64,000 nt of DNA from NCBI RefSeq assembly GCF_027172205.1, contig NC_070614.1, positions 47,742,001 through 47,806,000 on the forward strand, in the 5' to 3' direction. The notes below the pieces were generated by a model. That model worked only from the letters and a program-made list of their open reading frames with translations, ran no database searches and was not told the DNA's origin. The position numbers and the translations under genes were made by a program. Positions within the stretch are counted from its first letter, which is position 1. Each line of letters opens with the position of its first letter. Shown piece after piece: positions 33,901 through 46,600 of this stretch. This stretch comes from Podarcis raffonei (lineage: Eukaryota; Chordata; Lepidosauria; Squamata; Lacertidae).

Positions 33901-36900
33901 TTCAAAAGGTGTGCATGAGCCACGTCTTGAATTGATTAATTGGGGCAGGGCTTACCTCCCCCCCCCCCATATTTTATTCAAGTTGGAACCCCTGCATAGA
34001 TTCCACACCTTGTTAAAATCATTGTGCCATAAAATCATGTCCTCATTAATGATGAATTCTTTTCCATCATCTGCATCAGAATCAACCCATCCAATCTTCA
34101 ATCGAAGGAAGGACCTATTCGGGAACGTGACTATGTTCATGATGTCAAATCCCCCTCCCACTTCTCTTTGATCAGTAAAGGACATGGTTTCTCCAGCTGA
34201 GTTGTTAAATGAAATGTCCTGAAGAACAAGGTGCAGCTAATAGAAAGAGAAAATGGAGTTGAATGGGAAATAGCACAAATGAGATTTTGAATAAAATGCC
34301 ATGGTTTACAGAAACATTTCTTCATGAAGCTTATTTAGGTATAGCAACATAGTTTCAGTTCACAAAGAACATGTGAGAAATATCTGTGATTTTGACACAA
34401 CAGATGGAGACTTTATTATGCATTGGAAGCCCTTTTTATTTATCTCTAATATTTCTTTCTGTTTATTTTCTCCTTTCCCTCTTTTCTTCTTTTTTTCTTT
34501 TGAGGTCCTAGATTTGGGGCCCTTGTTAAGGTCCAGGGATTAACTATTCATAGGGTTGGTCATGGCGGGCGCTTGGCGGGAGACAGGGAAGCATAAGCCC
34601 CCCCCAAAGTAAGAGGTAGGGAGGAAATAAGAGGGTTCTCAGGTGAGAGCTGTGAATTGCCTCTAGGAAAGGACTCAGTATTCTTCCTGTTTTCACTGTA
34701 GTTTTTGTAGCTGTTATATTATTGTATGGTGAAAAACTCTAAGAAAAATATTATTTGGCAAAAAGAAGCACACAATTTAAGATGCAAAGATTAATTTTTT
34801 TCAGTGAATACAATTTGCAATGCCATTTAAACAGCACTTCTGAATCCTAATGTGATAAAGTCCTTTTTTTAAAAAAAATCTTTTAACAATAAATAAAAGA
34901 AATTAAAGGCAGCCTAAATAAATACTATTACTACAAGTTGAAAGCAGCATAAGCTTGGGCATTATAACTGAACTTGTTATGCCAAAACATAACAAAAAAT
35001 TATGATTTTTTTCCCCATAGAGCTGTTAGGCTGGTTTATATGTATTCTTTTATAAGTTGGTTTAATCATAGTTACTATGAACCAAATTTGCTCAATTCAT
35101 TCAGATATTCTTAGCTACTGTAGTCTTAGGAGCTGTTTCTGAGTCTGAATTAAATTTCTTGATAATTTTCTGGAATACTATCTTATAATCATAATCATCA
35201 TTTATTATATATACCCCAACCATCTGGCAAAGTCGCCCCATCCACTCTGGGAGGCTACTAACACATATTAAAATATAATCAAACATTAATAACTTCCCGA
35301 TACAGGGCTGCCTTCAGATGACTTCTAAATAATAATAGTTTTATTAGATAACCAAGCAGAAATGTCTTAAGTTCCAGTGGTAGATAAAGTCATGCAGATA
35401 ATGATAATATTATTTCTCTTCATTCTCAGAATGATACCTGCCAAGGCTCCAGATCCTGAAGTTTTAATCGTTCACTTTTTCCCATTGCTCTCTGCTTGGA
35501 TCTAGGGGAGTAAATGTTATGCAAGGCATGAGCCACAGCATAGACACCATTATAGATGCTGTAGCTGTGACCAGTCATGCTCATTTCAAACAGAGACCTT
35601 GGAAGACTCTGCAACCTCTCCTCTCCAGAACACATGCCACTGAACTCCATTGGCACATCAAGATTTGGAAATACACAGTCAAATGCTTGCTCCCAGAAGA
35701 CTTTGATGAAACCATCTCCTTGTGTCAAGGAAGGCTTTATGTTGTGAAGAAATTCCTTGAATGCTGGAAGATTTTGTGAGTGGATTGTGAAGGAAAGGGA
35801 ACCCTGGAAGAGCAGGACACCCCAAACCTTACTAAAACCCATAGTTATGAAATCAGTCTGTGCTGTAAAGATCCATACCTTTTTAAATGATGTGTTTTTC
35901 TTATTTGTAGGATCTGGCAGAAATATAATAATTCTCAGTGCTATAATTGCCAGAGATTCTCCATAAACAATAAATGTAGTGACTTTATTATTTCTGATTT
36001 GTGCATAGATATTCAAAGCTATATCATGCATTTCGTCCACATTATCATAGTGGACTTGTTTTGGGATTTTTTGTGTGAAGGCTGAGCAAATTCCATTTTC
36101 AGAAAGCAATGGTTCGAGGATCTGCAAGAAATGTTCCCCACTGTTGTCATTCAGAGCAAAGAGTCCGATCCATGTCCATCCAAAATGCTTAAGCAAGCGG
36201 ATAATCCCAAGAAACTGGTGGGCTTCATTGGGCACCATGCGATAAAAAGAAGGAACCTGTCTTGTATCACTCTCTGCTGGGGGAAATGAACCATATGCAA
36301 ACTGAAAGAAAATGTGAATATAATCTCAAATCGTATGGAAAACATTCTCTCTGTACCATTTGGCTTTTTATTCCACAAATTCTAAGCTTTCTTTTTTCTA
36401 ATTGCACATTTTGATTTGAGCTGTGCGCAGTTCAATCTCACATCCCTAGATATAAAACAGAAAAGGCAATCTACAAGGAATATGGGATAAAGATGCAGGC
36501 TTGTATAGATCTAAATTTTAAATTAAGGATCATGACTAAGCTAGATGCATTAATTTTGATAAGTCTGTTCTGAGTAGAACTACTGGCTAGAATACTTCCC
36601 AATAGGTCTGCCCTGTGTAAAACAAACATGGAAGCAACCCATAGAGGCAGGAAGAAAAAATTCTCATTCGCCCCTTCATACCTCTTACCTGTGGTATCTT
36701 CATATCCTCATTTATGCATCTTACCTGTGGTATCTTGTAGAGACCTAATGTGTCTGCCATATGGAAGGTGGTATCATGGCCAAGTCCCCCAATGGTGGAT
36801 ATGAGGGTTTTCTGGGTGTCACATTTGTAGTTGGGGACAAATGTCCTCATTTTGTAGAGGAGGTCTAGAGTCGTGCGGTAGGTCATCCTTGCATCATAAT

Positions 36901-38417
36901 AGCTGTCATAGATGTGGAAGCCAAGTGTGATATTGGGCAAGATGTTGGGATTCTCATTGACTTCTTTCACAGCAAATGCCAATGCAAGGACGTGCTGATA
37001 AAATTTAGGCACCATACTGCAAATAAAGTAAATTAGTTACAGATATGAACATACTACAATATTGGACATCTTCTGTTTCAAACTGAAATGAAAAGATTGC
37101 ATTTGTAATTAACACATCTAAACTAATAAAATCCATACTGTCCAATGATCGGGGCATTACTGTTTTGCATGACACTTTCACACACCTGCTGTTCTTCTAC
37201 TGCTTGCCATTTCCGTCACAGTTCATCAAGGAAAAAAATAAAATTCATCTGTTTCTCCTTAAGTAGGCGACAACTTCATTTAACTGAAAGCTGCAATGTT
37301 ATACAGACTTACATGAAAGTCCCATTGAATTCAGATAGCTTTTTTTCTCAGTATACAGCTGCGGTTGGGGCAGGAAGGTTGCTTGCACAATAGAAGCAGT
37401 CATTGATCCTGCGGTGCATCAGATGGAAAGGGGAGTCAGGTGGCAATGGACTTACCTTCACACTGGAAGACACAGCCGGTGGCAAAATTAGTCTCCTATT
37501 TCTTTAGGTTTTCCAGCCCAATGTCAGCCTCTCTGGGCTAATACCCCATTCTGACAATCTCAGGTTTCCCTGTGCTATCTAACCTGAACTGTCTCAATCC
37601 CTGTCTGTCTCGACACAATTCAACCAATTTCCATATCCATCTGCATAGGATAACTTTCACCATGATGTAACTCCTCCCATGGAAGTTTTTCAGATCAGGA
37701 GCCATGAAAGAAATATTTAATGGAAAGACAAATATACTCATGAATGTCAGCGGCAATACAATTTACCTAAGCAATCATTTCAAGTCAACACACACTGAAA
37801 CTTTAAAAGACCTAGAATATGTGGTAGTAAAATCTAATACTCTTTCAAATGGCAAGGAAGCTTTGGGGATATTGAAGGATGGTGTATGGTTTTATGTTTT
37901 GAATTCATCTGTAATGTAACCTTATCTATTTATTTACATTTTCACCCTTCTCTTCCCCACTCCTCACAATAAGTATACTGCAGAACAATTGTAAATACAC
38001 CTTTTTATTCAAATCATTTTTTGAGAGCTGGTAGGCTTTAATTTTTTTTTAAAATTGAAATAACATTTTTTTCCAGGAAAATGTAGCTCCAATTGCAGCT
38101 TGAAAATGCCAGTGATAAAATTATCCCTCTCTTTAGGATTCATGTCTGTAAAACATGAGACAAAGGGAAAGGCAATTCAAAGGGGCAATGAAAAAGTCTT
38201 ACTATGAAACATCAAACAGGTTCTTTGATGGGTGTTCCTTAAAGAAAACTTCATAGAAAATGTAATAGCTCTGAGAAACAACTCCCCCAATGATGACTTC
38301 ACCTGGCTGGTACCACTCGTGTGGAACAGGAAAAGGATTATTCCTAGGGCAGCGGATAGAATTAGAGGTATTAGCAACAGGAGTTATTAGATTCAGCAAC
38401 AGCCATAGCAGCACCAT
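30967..38417 (-). CDS. V2R-D: complete vomeronasal type-2 receptor with a doubled exon 2 donor
   Basis: Exons: 38417-38203, 37016-36725, 36301-35438, 34236-34009, 33102-32976, 31868-30967, giving 875 residues. The ligand domain groups with B and C but is more distant (exon 3 has [14 protein letters not shown] and [11 protein letters not shown]). Exon 4 ends in an AAG|GTG donor rather than CAG|GTC. Exon 2 has a second donor 36 bases further on, at 36689, which would add 12 in-frame residues ([12 protein letters not shown]). I chose the inner donor because its 292-base exon matches all other genes. The intron between exons 4 and 5 is interrupted by a LINE fragment. The intron between exons 3 and 4 keeps the LINE end also seen in B and C. 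The membrane exon is close to C ([15 protein letters not shown]) and carries [10 protein letters not shown] before helix 5. Confidence 0.92.
32625..32765. repeat. Unnamed short interspersed repeat in V2R-D intron 5
   Basis: Begins near CAGTGCTTTTTTTTCC, with AGGGGTACTCTCC and ACAAAATGTTTAGGGGTATG. A related piece at 38968-39030 (AGTGCTTTTTTTCTGG, TACGCATACCCCTAT) suggests a dispersed family. Confidence 0.4.
33222..33735 (+). mobile_element. CR1/L2-type LINE fragment in V2R-D intron 4
   Basis: The plus strand encodes pieces of a reverse-transcriptase thumb region ([39 protein letters not shown]) with frame breaks. It replaces intron text that B and C retain (13710-14060). It is the same family as 51050-51480. 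Confidence 0.7.
35185..35335 (-). mobile_element. L3-like LINE 3' end in V2R-D intron 3
   Basis: Third copy of the insertion seen in B and C (ATCTGGCAAAGTCG, CTGCCTTCAGATGACTTCTA). Its presence in all three groups them. Confidence 0.6.
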
Positions 38418-38638
38418 CCTGACAGCCTAGCTTATGGTATACATTTAATTGAAAGGTTGCAAATACATTCCTTGATAAGTAACAGAAATTATATTGTGCT
38501 AAATTGAACTGATAGAGCCCTGTCTGTCTCTCCCACTACACTAGCTCTCCATAACATATGAGCTTATTTTTAAGTACTTTCAGGCTTGCTTGTTGATTGT
38601 TTTCTTCCCTTCAGGAAGCCATCTGGGGATTTGACCTG

Positions 38639-38670
38639 GTGAAGAAATTGCAGTGATTTGAGTAATTGCA
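38639..38670 (-). promoter_or_regulatory. Conserved upstream block of V2R-D
   Basis: Core GTGATTTGAGTAATTGCAG, 222-253 bases before the ATG. The adjoining TAATTA is altered here to ATTATTTGC. Confidence 0.45.
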
Positions 38671-39520
38671 GAATAGGAATATTATTTGCTTATTCAGATT
38701 TTAGAGTTTGAGTTTTACTCCCAATCCTGATGCTTAGATGAAAGAAAAAAGTGGTAGAAGGATTTTTCCTCGGTATGCTAAGAACAACAGGAAACTCTGA
38801 GTGAAGACACTGTCATCAGGATATAAAGTAGCAGTTCTAAATTTTGAGATTTAGACCACTTTTCAACTCCAGTTCTCTGCAAGGAAATGGGACTCAGCAC
38901 TTCTCAATAAGATAAAGCTATAGTTTAAAAATTAATAGCACAATTCATTTGCAAGAAACAGCAGAAGGCAGTGCTTTTTTTCTGGGGGGATGCAGTGGTA
39001 CGCATACCCCTATATTTTTTGTGAATCTAACAGAAGAAGAAACTATTTTATTTTTTTCTAGCATGGTGAATCATCAGTTCCATTGCTACCCCCGATGGTA
39101 GCCTTTTGTCCATTTACTGTATTTATTTTCCCCGATTTGAACTATAAAATGATGGTTTTCTTGAGTCAAAATGAGAGGACCCTAAACTGGGAGAAGGTAT
39201 TGGTATATTGGGAGGGGTGGGAATTCATTTTCAGCCTGAGTAATGAATTATCTTCTTGCTAACCTTAAATAAGCTATATGCCATTGGTGAGTGGGACCAG
39301 AAATGAAAGAGCACAGAACACCTTATCTAAACCTTAACAGTGTATCATGTCTACTTTATACTCTCTCACACATTCCCATGGCTCTGTTCCCCATTCAGAG
39401 TTTCACGAGACATTATCAGAGGTCATGTTCTGGGTAAGCAGAATATGAAGTGGAGCATGGGAGGGATATCTAGCTGTTGGTGGTGTTATTATTTATGATA
39501 ATGATTAATCATAATCATAG

Positions 39521-39880
39521 CCATAATACATCATGGATGTTGAACCCACATTCAGCAAGATCGTGTGGTTCTCATTGATCTCTTTCACAGCAAATGCCAA
39601 GGCAAGTCTGTGCTGGTAGAATTTTGTCACCATACTGCAAATGAAGTTAATCAATTTACAGTTTCAGAGGAGAATTCTATAATGAATTATATCAGCATAT
39701 CAAAATATTGTGCATTTCTGTCTCAAACTGTTTGCGATTTAAATGTCAATGTTTTATTCTTAATGGATGTCTCCAAGCGAAGAAGAAGAAGAAGAAGAAG
39801 AAGAAGAAGAAGAAGAAGAAGAAGAAGAAGAAGATCAGGAAAATGTATGATTTACTAGGGAAAAAATGACAACCGCATAT
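39521..39880 (-). pseudogene. Relic of a V2R-A-like exon 2 and intron 1
   Basis: The minus strand from 39634 reads [20 protein letters not shown] then NENHTILLNV before the frame and similarity are lost. The splice acceptor (TTTGCAG, then TATGGTG) is kept. The intron beyond aligns with V2R-A at 5303-5480, so the dead gene was A-like. A GAA microsatellite has grown inside it. Confidence 0.75.
39780..39834. repeat. GAA/AAG microsatellite
   Basis: About 18 units. The place in V2R-A that it interrupts (near 5440-5455) has no repeat. The arginine-rich open frame across it is an artefact. Confidence 0.9.
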
Positions 39881-41204
39881 CAGTATGAGAAACACAGGAC
39901 AAATTAGGGGAACACTCTAATATCCTGGCTGACCCACCACCAACCACAAGCTTTCATAAACAATGCAGTAGCAAAAGCAGTAACCATCAGATCATGAACT
40001 AACTTTGAAAAACATCCTAACAACAGAGAGACACAGCAAAGGAGCCATTACCTACAGTATATAAAATGCTACTCCAAAGGCTGGAGCCATAGGAAAATCA
40101 GCAGCCATGCCCACCTCCTGTGTGATGTCCGTAGCTGGTGCTTCCTGTGAAACTCATAACTTCATGGGGGGGGGGGAAGGCAGCTTGGGTCCCAGGTTAT
40201 GGGTGCCCAATGGCACCCGCGACGTAATGTGACAGCATAATGTTGTGACGTCATGATGTCACAGTAACGTACTGCAGTGGTGTTTCTGAGGCCTGGAAGG
40301 GCCTAGGATGTGATATCCAAGGTCTTGCAGAGCCTCAAAGTTCATGCCCGAGACCTCACAAGACCTTCAACATGACTTCCAGTTTGTACCGTGCCATGCA
40401 CGGATGATGATGACTTGGGAGTCGCAATTGCAGCAGGAGCTGATTTCTATAAAGGCACACCAATATAGTCCTCCAGTCTTGCTCTTCATCTTCAGAGGAG
40501 GTGGGGTTTGACTGTGCATGCTTCCTCAAGGGTGGCAGGTGCATTTCCTTTGCCCTTAGGGCCCAACTTACACTTGCCTTTACCTGTAGCCATGTTAAAA
40601 AAATGCACCCCACATCCAATAATAATTCTGACAACCCAACAATTCCAAGTGTTGGTGGTGACCTTTAAAGCCTAAGGTAGTTTAATAGTTTGCCCTCTGC
40701 TTTTGAATTCCTTAGGCTAGATCAGACATGTGGAACCTGAGAGCAGGGCCCAATATGTGTCCCCAGGCTTCTCTACGTGTCCATTAAGACTTTCTCTGGA
40801 CTATGGCCATCCTAATGCTGCTTCAAGGCAGTTCTGCCTCGAGCTCTTCTTAATGATGGGAATATGTCCTGGAACTGTGACATTTACTCATGTGGATGGG
40901 GAAGGAAGGTATGTTTCGGTGAATAAAACTTTGACTTCTTTGTGGCTGGTACCCATAACACAAAATGCTGAAGCTCTGTACAGAATAGCTCATTTAAATG
41001 CCCAGAATCCACCATGGCAACCTGGATGGGTGTCAGTTAGTATGGATGTGAGGTAATGAGAGGGAATGAGGGGAGTTGATAGAGAAATGTAACATCTGTC
41101 GATATTTTTAAACAAATATTTGTAATAAATGAATTAAAAACATATTTCCTCCTAAAACAATTAATGTTCACATAAAACAGACCAAAAACATAGAGAGAGA
41201 TTCA

Positions 41205-41850
41205 CTAATTTTTCTTCTAATCAGTTACTCTCTGTTGTTCAGTTCAGGCCTTAGTATAATGATGTAACATTTAGGGACAAAGATATAGCCCAATAACCCA
41301 GCACTGGAAGCCAAGGTGGAGAAGATCTCCACAGACACCATGTCTTTCCTTTTTGTGCTCAGATAGGCTGGAAGAAAAGAAAGGCAAACACCTCAAAACA
41401 GCAACATGCTGAATGTAATGAACTTGGCTTCGTTAAAACTGTTGGGTAATTTGCAAGCAAGGAATGCCACAATGAAACTGGTGGCAGCCAGGAGGCCTAT
41501 GTAACTCAGGACACAGTTAAACATGGTGACTGACCCTTCATTACATTGCACTATGATTTCTTTCTGAGAATCGGGGAGAGGTTGACAACCACAGCATACA
41601 GATGTCTGCTTGAATAAAGGAGAAAGAAAGAACAACAACAGAGTTGGTCAATCTTTTTCCTACCCACTTACCCAGGTTTTTGGCCACTAAAGCTATAACC
41701 ACAGTGATGGTTTTGGCCAGCATGCAAGAAAGAGCCACTGAGAAAACAATACCAAAAGTTGATGATCGGAGAAGGCACATCACTTTCCTCTGATGGCTCC
41801 AGAAGAGAGACAGATTGCCAAAAGTGGTGAAGTCATTGGCCACTACAGAA
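41205..41850 (-). pseudogene. V2R membrane-exon pseudogene
   Basis: The minus strand keeps [50 protein letters not shown] and [12 protein letters not shown]-like text, roughly from the second helix to the tail. It is a host gene relic with a TGA at 41393-41395 in the codon where intact copies have Cys, a TAA at 41225-41227 near the C-terminus, a frame break in the loop before NEGS (about 41560-41590), and no first helix or cysteine-rich start. No exon 5 follows on the high-coordinate side. Confidence 0.88.
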
Positions 41851-41858
41851 CTGGACTA

Positions 41859-41950
41859 CAGTGGTACCTCGGGTTAAGAACTTAATTCGTTCTGGAGGTC
41901 CATTCTTAACCTGAAACTGTTCTTAACCTGAGGTACCACTTTAGCTAATG
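41859..41950 (+). mobile_element. Tigger-like MITE fragment, copy 5
   Basis: Starts CAGTGGTACCTCGGGTTA after TA, but jumps early into the internal half and ends without the second terminal repeat. It is a deleted or recombined copy. Confidence 0.7.
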
Positions 41951-42789
41951 GATACCTGCTGAAAACCTATATGTTTTGTGGGCATACCCAGACATTTGAT
42001 TTGTTCTGTTCTTAAATTTGTGTGACCTATATTGCCCTGCTCAGGGTAAAAATATAAAGACTGCCTTTAAGGCATCGAAATCATTGTTCAGTGATTGAAG
42101 TACCATTTTAGATTAACCCAGTAAGAGCCACAACATTGTAGGGAGTATATACTCGTCCGTATTATCCTACAAAGTAGTTAGGAGTCTCAGTCCCTTAATC
42201 TTAGGCAATCAATTTATTTACTTAAGCAAATGTAGTTCAGCATTTCTGAAGAGAATGATATAAAATTACTCAATCCCATGAAAGAAATATATATTAATAA
42301 GTCAATACAATTGAAGTAATTCATTTGAAAGTGATTCATTCAATAAAATTGAAGTAATTCATCTCACACTGTCCAATGCATTTCCCTATTTCTTGCTTAC
42401 CCATAAAAACTTAATTTTTATAATTGGGTATGTAGTGCTAGGGCAGAGATTAGAACGTGTTCCACAGCAGTCAGCCTGATTGCTCTTCCTCCTATCCCTT
42501 TTGAGCCAAAGGTTGATAAGTGGTTGGGGCCACCAACCTGTCACTCACTGAATGCCAAAATGCAATGAGTCCTTTAAAGGCACATCTACAAGCAGGCTTG
42601 CTATAGAAGGTGGAAGACATTTATCCTGCAAAAATGGAGTCCCTCATCTGTTTTTGTAGCAGTTTCAATGAAATCTGCCTCCCCCTCATAAGCAAATTGG
42701 GCTCCCATTACCCATCATCATCATCTTATTTGAATGCCAATCCCCCTCCCACAAACTAACAAAAGTGGCTTAAACCAATAGTAAAAGAA

Positions 42790-43045
42790 CATGGGTAGGC
42801 AAACTAAGGCCTGGGGGCCAGATCTGGCCCAATTTCCTTCTAAATCCGGCCCACGGATGGTCTGGGAATCAGCGTGTTTTTAAATGAGTAGAATGTGTCC
42901 TTTTATTTCAAATGCATCTCTGGGTTATTTGTGGGGCATAGGAATTTGTTAATTTATTTATTTTTCTGAAATATAGTCTGTGCCCCCCGCCAAGGTCTGA
43001 GGGACCGTGGACCAGCCCCCTGCTGAAAAAGTTTGCTGACCCCTG
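42790..43045. mobile_element. hAT (Charlie-like) non-autonomous element with 8-base target repeat
   Basis: 256 bases. The right end GTTTGCTGACCCCTG is the common Charlie-type terminal repeat, and the left end CATGGGTAGGCAAAC is a diverged complement. It is flanked by TAAAAGAA (42782-42789) and TAAAGGAA (43046-43053), 7 of 8 matching. No transposase is left. Confidence 0.82.
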
Positions 43046-43650
43046 TAAAGGAACATATCCCCCCCCCAGTCACAAAAATAAAGTAACAAAACAATGTGAT
43101 AGCAAATATAAAATATACCCCCCCCCCAAAAAAAACCCATCAGAGTACTATAGATGCAACAAAAACTACATGATCAACATTACACTTCCTGGCAACAGCA
43201 AACTTAAGAAGGGAACGCAATGGTTTCACATGATCCCAGAAACAGCTGCCCCATGATCTTTCTTGCATTCTTTTCCTGCAGCAGGTTATTATCAGATATT
43301 CAAAAGTATTCGCTGGAATAAATGAGAACATTGCTCCAGGGAAAACTTCCTTCAGCAAGGAAAGAACTGGGAACTCACTTTAACCTCCTGATTGTGTCTT
43401 TGTGCCTGTGAGGCAGGTGGATGTGTTTTGTTGGGATTGATCTGCCAGTAAGAATCTTAGTTGGGCAAAATTGAATCCACTAGCCAGATTCCTCACCCCT
43501 GAGCTAAGCTAAGAGAGCATTATAACCTGCTTTTAAATCCATAAACTTAAACTTTCCAGTATGTGTTTTACTTCCTACTAGAGGCAACCACTTTTATACT
43601 AAAACCCTTAACATACAACATTGCAACAGAATAAAAAAATAAGGTACAAT

Positions 43651-46600
43651 TTACATCTTTCTCTTTATTAGTTGCTCCCTTTTGTTCAGCTCAGGCTTCA
43701 GAACAATGATGTAGCATTTAGGGGCAAAGATGCAGACCAACAATCCAGCACTGGAGGACAAGATGGAGAAGATCTCCACCACCACCATGGATTTCCCTTT
43801 GGTGCTCAGATAGGTTGGAACAAAAGAAAGCCAAACACTGCAGAAGAGCAACATACTGAAGGTAATGAATTTGGCTTCATTAAAACTGTCTGGTAATTTG
43901 CGAGCTGCAAATGCCACAATGAAGCTGGCAATGGCCAGGAGGCCCATGTAGCCCAAGACACAGTAAAACATGGTCACTGAGCCTTCATTACATTGCACAA
44001 TGGTTTCTTCCATTACTGAGTGCATGTCTAGATCAGGGAATGGGGGAGAGGTCATCAACCACCCAGTACAAATAATCACTTGAACGAGGGAGCAGGAAAG
44101 GATAACAGAATTGGTCAGTCTTTTCCCCATCCACTTCCTCATACTGGACCCAGGCTTGGTGGCCATGAAAGCTGCAACTACAGTGATGGTTTTGGCCAAC
44201 ACACAAGAAACAGCCACGGAGAAGATGATGCCAAAAGTTGGTTGTCGAAGAAGACAGGTCACTTTGCCAGGGTGTCCAATGAATAGAAGAGATGAGAGCA
44301 AGCAGAGTAGAAGGGCAATGAGGAGAGCATAGGTGAGATCCCTGTTGTTGGCTTTGACAATGGGAGTGTCTTTGTGTTTAATAAAAGTTCCCAGCACCAA
44401 AATTGTAATTAGGGAAAAAGCAATTGCAACTGCCATTAAGCTGATCCCTAAAGCTTCCTCATAAGAAAGAAAGGTTATTATTTTGGGAATGCATCCATTT
44501 TTGTTCTTATTTGCATACTGATCTTCTGGGCATCTGAAGCAGTCAGCCATATCTGAAAAACAAAAGAATGCCAAATTCCATTGACAATTTGCGTTTGACG
44601 TTTGCCCCCCATATAACAGTTTTTGCTGTTTTTCGTGTGAATCGTCTGATTATGTGTCAGCCAATTATCGTATTATCTGAACTACTCTTTGATTTGTCTG
44701 CTTAATTTGACATAGTTTTGTTTAAACATTTTAAATTGCCACTTGATGCACCAGAATGGCAGAAGGTATGGAATCTTGAATCTTTGGGTCACCAGTTTAT
44801 TGGAACAATATATATATATATTACTCCCATACTTAATTTTCTCTGGGTTGAGGGGTTTTCACCTTTCCCTCAGGAAGTGGAATCAACCTTTGTTAGTTGA
44901 TCTAAAACTTTTGTTGAAAAGCTGGGCCAAAAAGCCATTAGGCAGAAATACATCATTATTGTGGACCATATAGGGCCTAGCAACAGATAGTATCAAGCCA
45001 TGCCCTGAGGTCAGTTGGAGCCCAGAATTGCCCAAACCCCTCCCACAGTTGTGACTGGGAACCTGAATGCTTGTTTTGCCAAAACAAAAAAGTCCAGCAT
45101 TATTAAACTCTGAAGGGTGTTGAGTGCATCTGCACATTCAAGTGGAATATCATTTGAACAGCAAGTGCTGGCTGGAATCATGACCCTATCTTCACTCTAG
45201 TGTCATGCCATCCCCTCCATCCTGAAATGTAATGAATAAAGTTCTGGGCCAATTTCACCCACAATGGGTGTCTAGTGTGTTTCATTCTTGCCACAGACAT
45301 GTTTCACACATCTGCAACTTCTGTACAATTGTAGTACTTGACAGGTTCTCTTAAATTATGTGCACAATGAAATCATTAATTCTGTTGTCTGGGGCTTCCT
45401 TTCAAATCCAGTTGCATGGGATTTCACCAGGCTTAACAGTCTTTGAATGTTTCACTGAAAATTTACTGGAAAGTAGCAATAAAATATTCACACCACTCCA
45501 AGCAGTGTGGTTACAAGCACAAGGTAATGTTTAAATTCCTTTCAACGGATACTTGCTAACCTTGTACAATGAAAAAATGTCATTTACCATTCTGGTTTGA
45601 AATCTCCCCTTCTGGACATGGAGTACAATCATAGCAGCAAAATTTATGCCCTTCCTTCTTTTTCTTCCTATTACCTGGGTGACAGTAGTCATTGCACACA
45701 GATATGGGCATCACCTTTAAACAAACAGAAACAAACAGGAAATAATTTCAGAAGGTAGAAATAGCCACTGAACTTCAAATACGAAAGGTAATCTTTGATT
45801 GGAAAGTTCATCGTTCAACTAGCTATTCAAAAATTTTCAATCAACCTATCCAGGAGAACAGTGATGGTTATTGCCTAATCTGGAGAATATAGCAAGATAA
45901 TAAACCCCTAGATTCCAGACCTGATTAAAACCATTGTGCCACTGAACCATGTCCTCAAAAAGGATGAATTCTCTTCCATTTATTGCATCAGGATCAATCC
46001 ATCCAACTTGCACGCGAATGAAGGACCTATTCAGGAACATGATCATATTCATGATGTCAAATCCACCTCCCATTTCTCTTTGATCAGTAAAAGTCACTGA
46101 TTCTCCAGCTGAGTTGTTAAATGAAATACTATGAAGATAAGAGTGGAGCTAAGGGGAAAAGGGGGGGGGAGAGAGAAATGAAGCGAAAATAACAAATGCC
46201 ATGATTTACAGAAACCCTTCTTTATGAGCAGACCCAGCCCACCCATGAGATAAAATAAGGCAACCTCCTTTGGTGACAAGATCCATAGGGGCAGCCATAG
46301 GGACCAATTCATTTTCAAAACATTACCTGCCAAGGCTGTAGATCTTGAAGTAAACTTTTACTTCTCCCCATAGCTGTTTGCTTGGATTTAGGTGAGTAAA
46401 TGTTATGCAAGGCGTGAGCCACAGTGTAGACACCATTATAGATACTGTAGCTGTGACCAGTCATGCTCATTTCAAATAGAGACCTTGGAAGACTATGCAA
46501 CCTCTCCTCTCCAGTACACATACCATTGACCTCCATTGGTGTATTGAAATTGGGAAGAATACAGTCAAATGCTTGCTCCCAGAAGCCCTTGATGAAACCA

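Larger units (their letters stand above)
38711..43650. other. D-E spacer
   Basis: The longest spacer in the array. 39200-39400 is V2R spacer homology. 39900-41200 is largely unassigned: a tiny LINE scrap lies near 40645-40685, and the plus frame at 40730-41056 shows no known motif. 42060-42780 and 43050-43640 correspond loosely to the 3' flanks of the other V2R genes. Recognised relics and repeats are listed separately. Confidence 0.45.

Noticed and set aside
39565-39858. Arginine-rich plus-strand protein
   Set aside because: Produced by the AGA/GAA microsatellite running through a V2R relic.
40730-41056. Plus-strand frame of 108 codons in the D-E spacer
   Set aside because: No recognisable motif, no splice or promoter context. 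Left as unassigned sequence.
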